A DNA stretch of 64,000 nt from Ligula intestinalis (lineage: Eukaryota > Platyhelminthes > Cestoda > Diphyllobothriidea > Diphyllobothriidae), in NCBI GenBank assembly GCA_036362985.1, contig JAYGXS010000004.1, forward strand, positions 31,742,603 to 31,806,602, given 5' to 3'. The translations under genes and the position numbers were made by a program. This document shows, piece by piece, positions 35,031-45,129 of the stretch. Positions within the stretch are counted from its first letter, which is position 1, and each line of letters opens with the position of its first letter. The notes under the pieces were generated by a model. It worked only from the letters and a program-made list of their open reading frames with translations, searched no databases and had not been told where the DNA came from.

Positions 35031-35929
35031 TATGTGCTAAGGTGGGTCAGTAAGTGCTGCCAGAAAATGTGGTGGATACTACCGGTTTTTGAAAGTCGGT
35101 GAGGCCGCGATCACCTTTTTGGGCACAGGGTAAAAGAAATCGTTCAATTTATTCACCAATTTGGTTGAAAAAATGGACGATACATTATAATAGTAACATA
35201 GAGTCCACATGTATTTTCTCCTACAATTTCTGCTAAAGCGTTTTTGACTACGAAACAAAAAAGTGTCAGGGAATATCACGCGCTAAATCCGCTAGAGTAG
35301 GTGCGAGCATGCTACTAATTTGAACACCTGTACATCAGTTCACAAGGTCAAGTTAGGTGAAAACCTTTTAAGTCAAGAATGCTGGTATGCCCTGACCGTG
35401 AGGACACCGAGTGCTAGCTTCCAGCTAGACTGACATCAGTCCCCTAATCGATCCCTAGGAGCGGCAAGTTCGAGTAAAACCGACCGCGGAGAAAACCATA
35501 CACAGAAGTTATAGTGCCAGAGGCCTGCCGTCTACGGCAAACAACATGCACGTATCGCATTAGTTAAGCAACAAAATCAGGCTAAGGGCAGCTCAGTTAA
35601 CGCACATTGTGAGCCAAATTGCCCCAAGTAGGACAATAGCAACGACCACACCCGTATTCAACCTTTGCTGCCACTAAAAATGTGTTTTTGCTAGATCAGA
35701 TGTCACTTCCTGTCTCACCAGTGACGTGGAGAGGGTGCAGGGGAACAACGCCTTCAACGTCAGCGAGCCAGCTGACCGAGTAATCATAACGCCATCAACA
35801 CCTAACACGGATGATGAAAGTGTAGAAATTAAAGATCCAGGCCATCATCGCATCGATTACGACCTCCACCCGCAACGCAAGAGCTGTCGTCACGTGACTA
35901 GTACAGGCTATAAATACTGCCTTATCTGC

Positions 35930-35995
35930 GACTGCCTCTGATGATGGTTCGAGCGAGAACTCGAAACATCAGGCCAATAAACTTCTTGTTCTACC
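35930..35995 (+). repeat. hammerhead-like hairpin motif
   Basis: CTGATGA (35938-35944), a GTTC/GAAC stem (35947-35950 with 35957-35960), and GAAACATCAGGCC (35963-35975), followed by aataaacttcttgttct. The order core-stem-GAAA is that of a hammerhead catalytic core and matches the copy at 38.51 kb, though the stem sequence differs and pairing is kept. Canonical stems I and III were not found. Confidence 0.5.
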
Positions 35996-36049
35996 GATCG
36001 CATCCTCTCCTTCTGAACAGCTTCCTGGAGTTCACCTGCTCGCTCCTAT

Positions 36050-36760
36050 CAAATAGAGTAGTAGTACTAGTAGACACCTGCAAGTCCCCTGCAAGTCTTC
36101 TTGACTTAGTCATTAAACCGGGCTAAGATGGAGGAAGGGAAGAGAGTGCGGTAGATGCAGAGCAAGTCTACTCAGCGTCAAATTTCTGTAGGCACACGGG
36201 GGACCTCGTCGAAACCGACAGTCGAACTGTCGTGCTCAAGTATAGCAGTCCACCAAGGAAGTGTAGGTTATACACCGTAGGTAACCGTTTCATGCAGCCT
36301 AAGGCGATTGTCCCGTCAAGAAGTGGCGTCAGTTGTCTACAAGGCAATAATGAAGAACATACCCACCTACGTGGACAAACAAACTTGCGGGCGCACATAA
36401 AATAACCTAGCCACACTTCGGACCCCTCAAGGAATGACCATCCTAGGCAGCGGAAGCTGAAAGATATAACGACTAGCACTGCAGGCGTCAGTTCCGTCAA
36501 CGGACACAAGGACCTACTGGGAATCATCGAAAGTTTGCCGAGGAAACACGCCGTAAATAGTTGACCCTCAAACCAGGCATGGGCTCAAGGCTCAGAAATT
36601 GGCCATATGTGTGCTACACTATTGCAGCTATTTCTTTTTGAACGGGTACGGAGCCGAAATCCTCACAGCTGCGTCAGTCAGCCGCAGAAGACTGGCAAAG
36701 CTTTTGTTGTGGGTTACGCTAAGGTGTAGTTCTCAAATATTTTGAAGAGTTACGTTTCTC
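36050..36760 (+). repeat. dispersed repeat family B, copy 1
   Basis: About 700 bases matching 49,150-49,775 in the same orientation. Shared blocks include cttgacttagt, gatggaggaag, tacccacctacg, accatcctaggcagcggaag, gcgtcagttccg, ccaggca.gggctcaa, gtgtgctacact, acgg..acggagc and agccgcagaa. Both copies are non-coding. The element's identity is unknown to me. Confidence 0.75.
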
Positions 36761-36843
36761 AAGACGAGTGTTTCACATGACAAGTTCGGTGCGGGAACGG
36801 ATTCAACTTGTTAACCGAGGTTCCGCTATAGTAATAGCCACAT

Positions 36844-37182
36844 GTGCCCCCTCCAGCCACCGGTCGTCTTGACTTATCAATCACGGGCAGCTATCCACCT
36901 CCGATTGCGGCCTCGGAAAAACAACTCCCGCGGGTCACTCGCTGGAACTTGGCTCAACTACGCAGTGGCTACTCAATGGACCTTCGCCAGTACCAACGCC
37001 AGCTCGACCCGTTCACACCCGACTGCGGCGTTTCTCCCTATGACTGACAGCATCTGTTCGCCTGCAGTTCCCGGCCAGGCACCCAACGCAAACCCGCAGA
37101 CCTTTGGCTCAAGCCAGCCGAGGTCTCGACTTTTCTCCGTCTTCCAACTACTACCAGGTTGGATTCCGGCGGGGACTCATGA
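36844..37182 (+). pseudogene. LINE reverse transcriptase C-terminus (Jockey/R1-like)
   Basis: One frame, interrupted by a single TGA at about 37045, reads WNLAQLRSGYSMDL, DCGVSPYD, stop, QHLFACSSRPG and DLWLKPAEVSTFLRL. This is the tail of many LINE polyproteins, with LAQLRSG, a CxxC-like C-G-V, H-L-F-x-C and a closing P-x-x-x-x-x-F-L-x-L. The open frame ends at 37,182. It is antisense to the WNK-like gene, in its intron, and is followed by a (CA)n tract at 37,204-37,220. Confidence 0.75.
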
Positions 37183-37315
37183 TCCAACAATGGGCTACGA
37201 CAAACACACACACACACACACTTACTAGGCGGTGGTTGGGAAATGTTAAACAAACTCCAATTGAGCCTACAGGATTCGAAAGAAAGGAAGACATGACAGG
37301 GCAGAAATTGCTCAC

Positions 37316-37531
37316 CAGTTTAATGTCGTCTGTCGTGTCGGAGAGATTGCAGCGAAAACTGAATTTCCAGGTCTCGCTACTCGGGTTATTGAGGTCGGGC
37401 ATTTCAAGGTAGAAGGTCGGTCGCAGATTTCCCGTTTCACAGCCCTCTGAGTCACGTTCGATCTTTGTTATTCTAATAAGGTAGCGTGGTTTCGGCTTGC
37501 CCACTCTTCTTTTCGGTTTACGCTGCTCTGA
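37316..37531 (-). CDS. WNK: WNK-like gene, exon with first half of PF2-like domain
   Basis: The 3' splice site is CCAATCTAG before TCA at 37531; the donor is CTG/GTGAGC after 37316. It is 216 bases, phase 0/0. It encodes a basic lead-in (KPKRRVGKPKPRYLIRI) and then beta-strand-like segments (TFYLEM, ETWKFSFRCNLSDTTDDI). Vertebrate WNK1 has in the same order a basic stretch with R-P-K-L-R-I-L, a strand-rich segment with V-T-F-K-F-D-L, and D-x-P-E-E-I-A. The pattern match, continued by the helix in the next exon, is the main reason to call the gene WNK. Identity is low, so another PF2-domain protein remains possible. Confidence 0.72.
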
Positions 37532-38319
37532 CTAGATTGGAAGAGGAAAATAAAAGTGGACGGTTAAAGGGAAAACATCTGAACGGTGAAGATATCAGAG
37601 CAGAGGAGGGGCTGTTTAAATAAAGTTAGGCACAAATCAAGTTTGAGGGCAATCTACAAAAAAATCTACACGCAAAATTGATTCAGCAATGTGTAGATAT
37701 TGAACGGTGCAAAGAAGTGAAATCTGGCTGTTTAAAAATTGAAATAAAAGGGGAGAGGAATATCGCACAGACTGAAATCTATCCTGCGGAAAGACATAAC
37801 AGTAAAGGTATTGGCAGAAGAGACTACAAAGAAGGCTACGCGCTCGCGACTTTAGGGATACCACAGAGCACCAACAACTGAGCATGCAAATTAGCATTTC
37901 CAAACAATCATCAGGCCAAAATCACGCACAAGCGGGCAACTATCGTCGATAAGGAGGGCTGTTGATTGACATAAGTACGCAGAAGCGTAGCGACTGTACC
38001 CCCCCCCCCCCCCCATATAAACTGTGAACGAGCTAACGTTTCTGTAACTACCTCTGATAATGAGGGAACTTCGAGACGTTGGGTGGGCAAAGTTATTGTC
38101 CCAGTGATGGCGTTTACTGCTTCTCAACAAGGACACTGTCAGAGCTCAGTGGGTTGCTGAAGTTTCCCCGCACTGGGTAAGTACTCAAGCACAACGCAAA
38201 ACCCTTTGCTGTTCAGGTAGTCATAAGCCTACTTAAAGCATGGTTACAATCATAAAGACGGAGCCCTTGATAAAGGAGTTCGTGAAGACAGGAAAAACAG
38301 AAAATCAATTTGCGGGAGG

Positions 38320-38587
38320 GAATTAGTGGCAACAGAAGGTGAAGAGTTGCTAATACAAGCGGACATGCGTGTCCCAGGAAGCAACTTAGAAAAAAGAAGA
38401 CTCGATCGCTGGGACAATCCGTTTATTCGCCTGACGTTTCGACATCCGTCACGGGTTCATCATCAAAAACATCAGAGACCTGTTTCTGCTACTGTTTCTT
38501 ACTCATGTCTCTGATGATGAATCCGCAACGGATGTCGAAACGTCAGGCGAATAAGCGTATTGTCCCAGCGATCGAGTCTTCTTCTTC
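38320..38587. repeat. fold-back repeat, arms of about 80 bases with hammerhead-like cores
   Basis: Left arm 38395-38477 (agaagactcgatcgctggg ... cctgacgtttcgacatccg) is the reverse complement of right arm 38507-38587 with scattered mismatches; the loop is about 30 bases. The right arm contains CTGATGA (38511-38517), an ATCCG/CGGAT stem around CAA (38521-38533), then GAAACGTCAGG (38537-38547). The sequence before the left arm (gcggacatgcgtgtcccagg) matches 48,998-49,012 and 22,413-22,423, marking related dispersed copies. Confidence 0.85.
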
Positions 38588-38714
38588 TGACAACACCCCG
38601 CCTGCCTGAAGCAACCTGCAAACACCCCCTCCCTTGAAAGTAAACGCGTACTATACTATTCTCGTGGAAGCGACAGGCTATGTGCTGCCTACAGCTCGCC
38701 GGCCATACGGCATT

Positions 38715-39191
38715 GTCGATCCGGGAGCGTGCATTGGTGGACATGCTTGGAAAGGTGGCGTTGGCCGGTGTCAGGAGCTCGTAAGGTCGTTGCGGCGAGA
38801 AGAACGATCTCGTGACTGGCGCGGGTGGTGGAGGCGGGGGTGGTGGTGGTGGCGGCGGCGGCGGCATTGCATTTTGTGGTATCAGCGGCAGGCGTCGCAT
38901 CAGAACCCTGGCGGAGGTGGGCGAACCATCCGAGGAGGGGAGTACTCGTCTGCCATAGACTTGCTGCTTTATGGAGCCGGTGTCAGGCAGGGAACAACGA
39001 TGACGAGGGCAGTATGTCACCGTTGGCTGTTGACGTCCACCGACTCCTGGCTCTACAGCTCGATCCGTCCACTGAAAGAGACTCTCGTTAGGCGAATGCA
39101 AACGAGAGGCTGGGGAGGCGGCACTGGAACCTAGAAGGTCCTGTAATAGGCGTCCGTTTCTCTCAGCTTCAAAACCAGCGATAGTTAGGCG
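38715..39191 (-). CDS. possible WNK-like exon with polyproline run
   Basis: A minus-strand frame stays open here and reads like protein: DLLGSSAASPASRL, TYCPRHRCSLPDTG, VLMRRLPLIPQNAM, then about 14 prolines and APVTRSFFSPQRPYELL. Possible 3' splice sites in phase 0 are AACAG/CGC (exon start 39191) and TTACAG/GAC (start 39140). A possible phase-0 donor is GCC/GTATGG near 38709. With these it would insert in frame between the 47.1 and 37.4 kb exons. The splice signals are weak, and the polyproline could come from a chance GGN repeat on the other strand, so this is a candidate only. Confidence 0.4.
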
Positions 39192-39199
39192 CTGTTTGG

Positions 39200-42100
39200 C
39201 GGAAGTAACCAGCGCCGGTAGAAACATTGGCAACACACAGCACGTGTGTAGAATCAATGAAACCAGTAGGGTAAAATATTTGATCGGGAATACAGGAAGG
39301 GCGGGGGAGAGATAGTAGAAGAGCACACAATCACACCAGAGCGATCAAAAACCAACAGCAAACAGGGGCCAGCAGTAGCAGTAGGAGAGTGCCAGGGGAA
39401 TAAACAAAACAAGAGAAAAAACACAGGGGGAGGAGAGGTGGAGGGGGTAAAACCACGGCAGCGCAAAGGCAAATAGTGGCAAAGATAGCAGCGGAGGCAG
39501 AAACCAGAGCCAACAAACCCCGATCCAAATAGGTAGTCGAAGAAGAAAACACAGAAATGGCGTTAGTGAACAGTAAGTGATGAAATAAAATGAAATCAGC
39601 AGGAATCTGACGCACTAAAATAAGCTCCTGGTAGATGTTGGAAAAGGCATTTAACAAGAGGACAGTGAGACAGGCTTGAACAGTCAGGTGGACAGATTCG
39701 CTGTCAGAATGTTACCGCAGAGATTATTCTGCGGTAGACTAGCCGTAGGAGTTAATTACCTGTAAAATACAAATACCACATAGAAGGTGCAGGTTCGCGG
39801 GCGTTTAGGGACTATGGGGTGTGCCGACTACATTACCAGTCTAGTTTACCTAAACCTACTACTTACACATAAGCCCCGTTAACAGTCGGCGCAGCTAAAA
39901 TAAAACGCCCAGTTGAATCAACATTGACATACCAAAGTACTTTAAAGTATCATGACGCACGAACCGTTATAGCTTAGAAGGTCCCAATAAAAACGAATAA
40001 CATCGTCCTCAGCACCGACGGAAGTGCCGAAATGCCCCCCCCTTTGCGAATTCTTTTTTTGCCTAAGGAAGATTTTATATGCCTCCTTTAAAGTTTGATT
40101 CTTCTGCGTGCATGAGCTAAAACAAATAAGCATGGATTTGACCTTGTCGACTCAGGCGGACCATCTCTGTTTCAAGACAAACTAACGATGTCTTGGCAAG
40201 TTTGAGGAGTGGAAGGCTGTGTAAGTAACCTGGGTAAATCGTAATCCACTATGGCACTGTAAGAACAGTGGAGGTGCTCGTCAATCGCGGTGGACATACT
40301 ACCACTACGGCAGAGGGCGTGTATTGAGTCTAGTAGTCTTGAGTCTACCATTTCTACCGTAGAAACCAAACGGTGCGGTCATCAGCAAAAAGGCCCGGCA
40401 AACGGACAGGCAGGAGGTACCTCTAAAAGACTTAGAAAACTATCCAAGAAATCATGGGCCTATATAAGTACTACAGCATGGTTTGGAGTAAATAAGGCTA
40501 GAAGAAGGAAGGAGGAGCTTGTCCAAACACGGGCTATCTAATGATGTACCTGCAGATAAAGTGTCAAGGCCCCCGATACTACTTAAGAAATTCCGAGTAA
40601 GCTACGAACAAAGGGTATTGGATTTCTTCTATCAACGTAACTGTCTAAGTCAAACGTACGTTGGATAAAAGCTAATCGACGTAGAAGTGGGCATTGCACA
40701 GGCAAGGCGGAATGCGTAGGCCGTCTTTCTCGAAGTAATACTAACCGGACAGTGAGCAAAGGAAATTGATGGGGTGAAAAGTGTTGAGCCTGAGAGGTCA
40801 AAAACAGCCAAATATCTAAAATCCGGAAGGAACTTTGGCCAGGAGTGGTCGGCCTGGAGACCAGCAGTAAAAGCTGGAGTAGCTGTCTTTGAAAGTAACC
40901 GGACCCGAGCTGTCCATGTTTTTGTCTCAAAAAGCCTAGTTGCCACTCAGATGGCACACGAGCCGCGGACTTCTTGGTACTGTGAAAAGCTGGTTGACCG
41001 TGTGCGGGCCAGGCGGCTGCGTAGCACGCGTAGAGGGGTGCTTAAGCTTCGCCAACCACTGCATTCGGTCGTCCTGACTCTGTATTGTCACCGGGTCTAC
41101 ATAAAGGCGTAAGGAGTGTGACAGATGCTGCACAAGTCCGCCAGCACTGTAAATGGATTCCCGTGCAACGCACCATCTTCCGCTCACAGTGCGTTGTGGG
41201 GGCACGCGGTGGTAATCATCATTCGCGAGGCTGGAACTGATAGTATCGGCGCAGTGAAGGCAGCTGCACGCTTAAACAATGTTTATGTTTATACACTCAT
41301 ATGCCGGAGGGGAACGGAGCATGTGATACGAATCTAGAGGGCCGGATGTTCGATCCCAGCCTGCAGCAAGCATCTTCTGGTTGGGGGATGTTCTGATAAT
41401 CTCGTTTAGAAAATGCTCTCGTGATGAGACTTTGCGATCTCTACGATATGTGACAGTTGAAAAAGTCCTCAATGGCACAGACCGGCGTCTTAAGCCCGCG
41501 AAAAAAAAACAGGCGTAAAGCACGGCCGACGACGTGTCTCCGAAAAACAGACAGAGATTGATCATCAGACCAATGAGAAAGGCGCCGTGAAAAAAAAGGA
41601 TCAGACATATTAAAAAATCTTTAAAAAATAGCAAATACATACAACTGATTTTTCTGTCGTATGCGATGTCAACTGAAATGCTGAAGTACGTTTCCGATGC
41701 ATAAAACAGTCACTTAAGTAGGATTTTGATACTATCGTACGTGTTATGTGGTAGCAAATTGTGTCTACTTCATATTTCATGTTTTAAGAAAGGGCATATT
41801 TAGGTTGTAAAATGCATTTAATGATGAGATTGTTTAAGACCAGGAAATGTCAATTCATAAGGCCTCTTATCTCTACGTCCAGAAATGTTTCTCATAAATC
41901 CTGCAATATGTGGCGCATTGCGCATAGCGTACAGTCCTACAAGCCCTGCACAAAACTTTCATGACGAAATTTAACTTGGTAGCTTGGCAAGTAGTTGGAC
42001 AGGGTATTTTGATCAACTCAGTGGATTTGATAATTAGAAATGCTTTAGTTAGGAAAACTGCCATCTTAGTTAACGTTATGGAGCGAAATAGGCACTAATT

Positions 42101-42486
42101 GTGGCTAAATTATGAGTAAGTTTATATCGAACAAATTTCCTATGCTATAAGGTATGACAGAACCAAATTTTTTAATAATATGTACTGTGCTGTGGAAGAA
42201 TTCCAGGATAAGTAAAATACGTGGAATAATACTCACTTCTAGAACTGGAAAATTTTTTGCGCTGTTGATAAAATGGAAGTGTATCGAACTTTAAGGAATC
42301 GCATTTAGTATCAGAAATAAAGACAGATTTGAGGGTTAAAAATTATTATTTGCTAATAGAAGCTAGTTTTATAAATTTGTATGGTAAATTTGTTTAATCG
42401 TACCGATATCTATGAGCGTCAGCTTGATATATAAGGGGAACCCGTGATTTGCTTTCATTATTCTGTATCGTGTGTGGTGTTCAGAT
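39200..42486. other. intron-like stretch, no gene recognised
   Basis: Within the span of the WNK-like gene. No exon or transposon protein is convincing. Noted inside: a short perfect hairpin TACCGCAGA/TCTGCGGTA at 39,711-39,735; a B-box-like gatgttcgatccc at 41,346-41,358 that may be a SINE trace; frames at 40,583-41,205 open on both strands without family motifs. Confidence 0.5.
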
Positions 42487-42618
42487 GTCAAAGCATTTCC
42501 TGTCTGACACAGACTTCGTGTGGATACGAAAATTGGCAGCCGAAGGGCAGCCGCGTAAGTCGCTAGCTAATATGTTCGACATTAATAAGCCAACAATCTC
42601 CAGAATGATTAACTAAAG
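42487..42618 (+). pseudogene. Tc1-like transposase, N-terminal helix-turn-helix fragment
   Basis: An ATG opens 43 codons reading MSKHFLSDTDFVWIRKLAAE, then G-x-P-R-K-S-L-A-N and FDINKPTISRMIN before a TAA. This is the first DNA-binding helix-turn-helix of Tc1/mariner transposases. The rest of the domain is missing; sequence switches to a Penelope-like element about 30 bases later. The C-terminal catalytic part resumes at about 44.1 kb on the same strand. Confidence 0.7.
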
Positions 42619-42649
42619 GACAAGGCCGAGACGTAAAAGTTATGGAGCA

Positions 42650-43340
42650 ATTTTACTTGTTCTCTTTTACGATGACAAATGTGTCGTCCACGTATCGTAG
42701 CCATGATCTTGGGTTTACTGCAGGAAGAGCTCTTGATTCTAATTTCTGCATTACCGCTTCAGCCAAGAAAACGGATATTGGTGATCCCATAGGGGCACCT
42801 TTTTCTTGCCGGTTGTATTTTCCAGCAAAGGAAAAATTTGTTTCTAGGCACAGTTCAAGGAGTTCTAGCAGGACTTCTGCGGGTACTTCTGTATTATAAT
42901 TTTGGAGAAGTTCTGTTGTGAAGGTGCTTGTTAAATCTAGAGGAATGGACGTGAATAAGGACACAACGTCAAAAGACACCATAGTCTCGTCCTCTGCAAT
43001 TTTTAAGTCCTTTATCCCCTCTAGAAATTGTGTGGTTTTTAATCGAATTATTTGAGTTTTTTGTAAGTGGATTGAGTTGCCGAAATAACCACTTGGAAAT
43101 CTTGTAATTTGGTGTACCGATTAGGGAGACAATCGGTCGTAGTGGAATGCCAGCTTTATGTACCTTTGAGGGCCCATATATTTAAATATCGTTGGTTCGT
43201 CTTGTTTCAGCGATTTTGCTAGGATTCCGGCGATTAATTTCCTTTCTGTGAGGCGCTTCAATACTTTCTCGATTTTTGAGTTTTGTGACCGTGTAGGATC
43301 GGTGCTTAGATGTTTAAGGTGCCAACGATTTGGGTTTCCT
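42650..43340 (-). mobile_element. Penelope-like element, inverted reverse transcriptase half
   Basis: On the minus strand, in two frames. 43340-43125 carries SQNSKIEKVLKRLTE and FKYMGPQRY, then RPIVSLIGTPNY and KWLFRQLNPLT in a shifted frame. 42982-42653 carries MVSFDVVSLFTSIP, GAPMGSPIS and LRYVDDTFVIVKENK. These are the ordered palm motifs of Penelope reverse transcriptase, including catalytic FDV and YVDD. The endonuclease that should follow on the same strand lies instead on the opposite strand directly to the right, so the two halves are inverted relative to each other. Confidence 0.88.
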
Positions 43341-44004
43341 CCCATGCAAAGTCGATGCACGCCGATGCGTACGACAAAAACAGTCCAACGAATGCGCCAG
43401 AACTGCGACCACCAAAGCGTCAAAACCAATGAACTGGCGAACACTCCCATATATAAAGAATGTATCTGAGCTCGTCGAAAGACAGCTACGAAAACACCAA
43501 ATTCAGATTGCGCACAAACCGGCAACTACCCTGCGCAGTCAACTTGTACACCCTAAGGACAGGGTCGACCATTTCGACAGAACGCAAGTAATGTACAAAA
43601 TACCGTGTTCCGATTGTGATGCAGTCTATTGTGGTCAAACTGGGAAAACCCTAGCTACCCGCGTCCGACAACACCAGTCAAACGTGAGGAACGAACACCA
43701 TAAATCAGAAGTTTTCATGCACACATTGGAAACAGGACATGACTTTGCATGGTTGGAAACCCAAATCGTTGGCACCTGCTCAACTAGACAAGGCCGCGCA
43801 TTCTTGGAGGCAATGCACTCAGATGAGGCATGCATAAAAAGGCATATCAATTTGGATATTAATCACAAATTTCTCAAAACCAGATGGAAGCAAAAGCAAC
43901 GACCACGGACGACAGGAGTCAATGCGGATGGCAACTATTCGCCTTACCTTCCCCCTTTCCTCCCTCTCCCCTCTCCCACTGACCGCGTAATTGCATTCGG
44001 TTGA
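43341..44004 (+). mobile_element. Penelope-like element, GIY-YIG endonuclease half
   Basis: A plus-strand frame, open from 43330 to the stop at 44004. It holds TLPYIKNVSELVERQLRKH and AHKPATTLRSQL, the usual linker, then VMYKIPCSDCDAVYCGQTG and LATRVRQHQ, the GIY-YIG core with the Cys pair and catalytic Arg. FLEAMHSDEACIKRHIN supplies the Glu region. It ends in a Pro-rich tail. The domain is uninterrupted. Orientation is opposite to the RT half at 42.65-43.34 kb. Confidence 0.9.
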
Positions 44005-44025
44005 CAACTATTCCCCAATGATTAT

Positions 44026-44738
44026 TTGCTAACATATTTAATCGCTGTAGAATCTTCTGTTAGTCATCGTGTTGAGTTAGCTGTTATTTGCATAACACTC
44101 ATGCTGTCTGAAGACGAACCGGGGATCAGAGTCGAAAATTCACACATTAAAGTACTCTTTCCCAAAGAACTTCTTTTAGACGATAATATGTGCGAAGAAC
44201 TTTCCAAAAAATATACAGCGTCAACACCGACTTTCAAGAACTGTCGTCTCCTAATGTTTTGGATAGCTATCAAGTTCGGGGAGCGACCGATTTTGCGGTC
44301 AACAAAAAGCACCATAAACAGCCATACCTTCGTGGGAATAGAAAAGGATGCGCTCGGATACAACAGTATTAAAAGACGTCGGATGGACACCGTTATGTTA
44401 CAAGATAACGCCCCTGTTCATCGATCAAAGGAGGTATGATAATCATTACCCTCAAGAAAAAATTGAATTTTTTCAGACGACAGCCCACCTTTCTGCCTGC
44501 GGCCTGTCGAGCGTTTTTATTCCTCCCAATTTTCCGGACCTTAATCCAATTTAAAATCTATTTCCTTTAATCAAGAGGAACTGGGAGAAGCCAGCTAAAC
44601 ATCTATCAATGGAGCAGAAGTTGGAATCTGTACTTAATGATTGTATAAATCAAACAACCATTTCCAACTTGGTTCTCTCCTTGCCGTCCCGACTTACGGT
44701 TGTCTTGAACGCTAAAGGACAGTCTTCGAAATATTAGT
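44026..44738 (+). pseudogene. Tc1-like transposase, C-terminal catalytic fragment
   Basis: It resumes the Tc1-like element cut at 42.6 kb. The translation shows LSEDEPGIRVENS (first catalytic Asp region), a strand-rich RLLMFWIAIKFGERPIL, then VMLQDNAPVHRS (second Asp, QDN-x-P-x-H). After a frameshift near 44,440 comes VFIPPNFPDLNPI, then a stop where the last acidic residue would be, and NLFPLIKRNWEKPAKHLS. A short AT-rich tail follows the TAG. It is clearly inactive. Confidence 0.75.
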
Positions 44739-45129
44739 AAGTTACAAATTTATTAATTTTCCTTATTTTGTATTTTTATCTCTTTTTCCCACACTATTGT
44801 CACTTGCACAAGGACTTAAATAATTGACCTCTCGTACATTCCTTTTTATCCAATTTTTATAGTTTTCGATAAAATTAATTAATTCTCGCTTAATAAATGA
44901 TACTGTATAAATTCAAATATGCTTTCCTTTTGAGATGTATTGTTTCTCTGACGTAATATCAATTGTGTGTCCGTGGGGTAAACGCTCTGCGAGCTACAAG
45001 GGTTTTTGTACGACTTTGACGGTGTTGCTCGCAGGACTGTACAAAAAGGTATAATTTTGTTGAGAAGGAATATTTAGCGCATGTCCTTCGGAAACCTTAA
45101 ATGCAAGTGTAACGGTAGGTCGAATTTAA

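Noticed and set aside
38634..39134. Plus-strand frame rich in Gly/Trp opposite the polyproline stretch
   Set aside because: Low-complexity shadow (GGN repeats read as Trp/Arg/Gly) of the more protein-like minus-strand frame.
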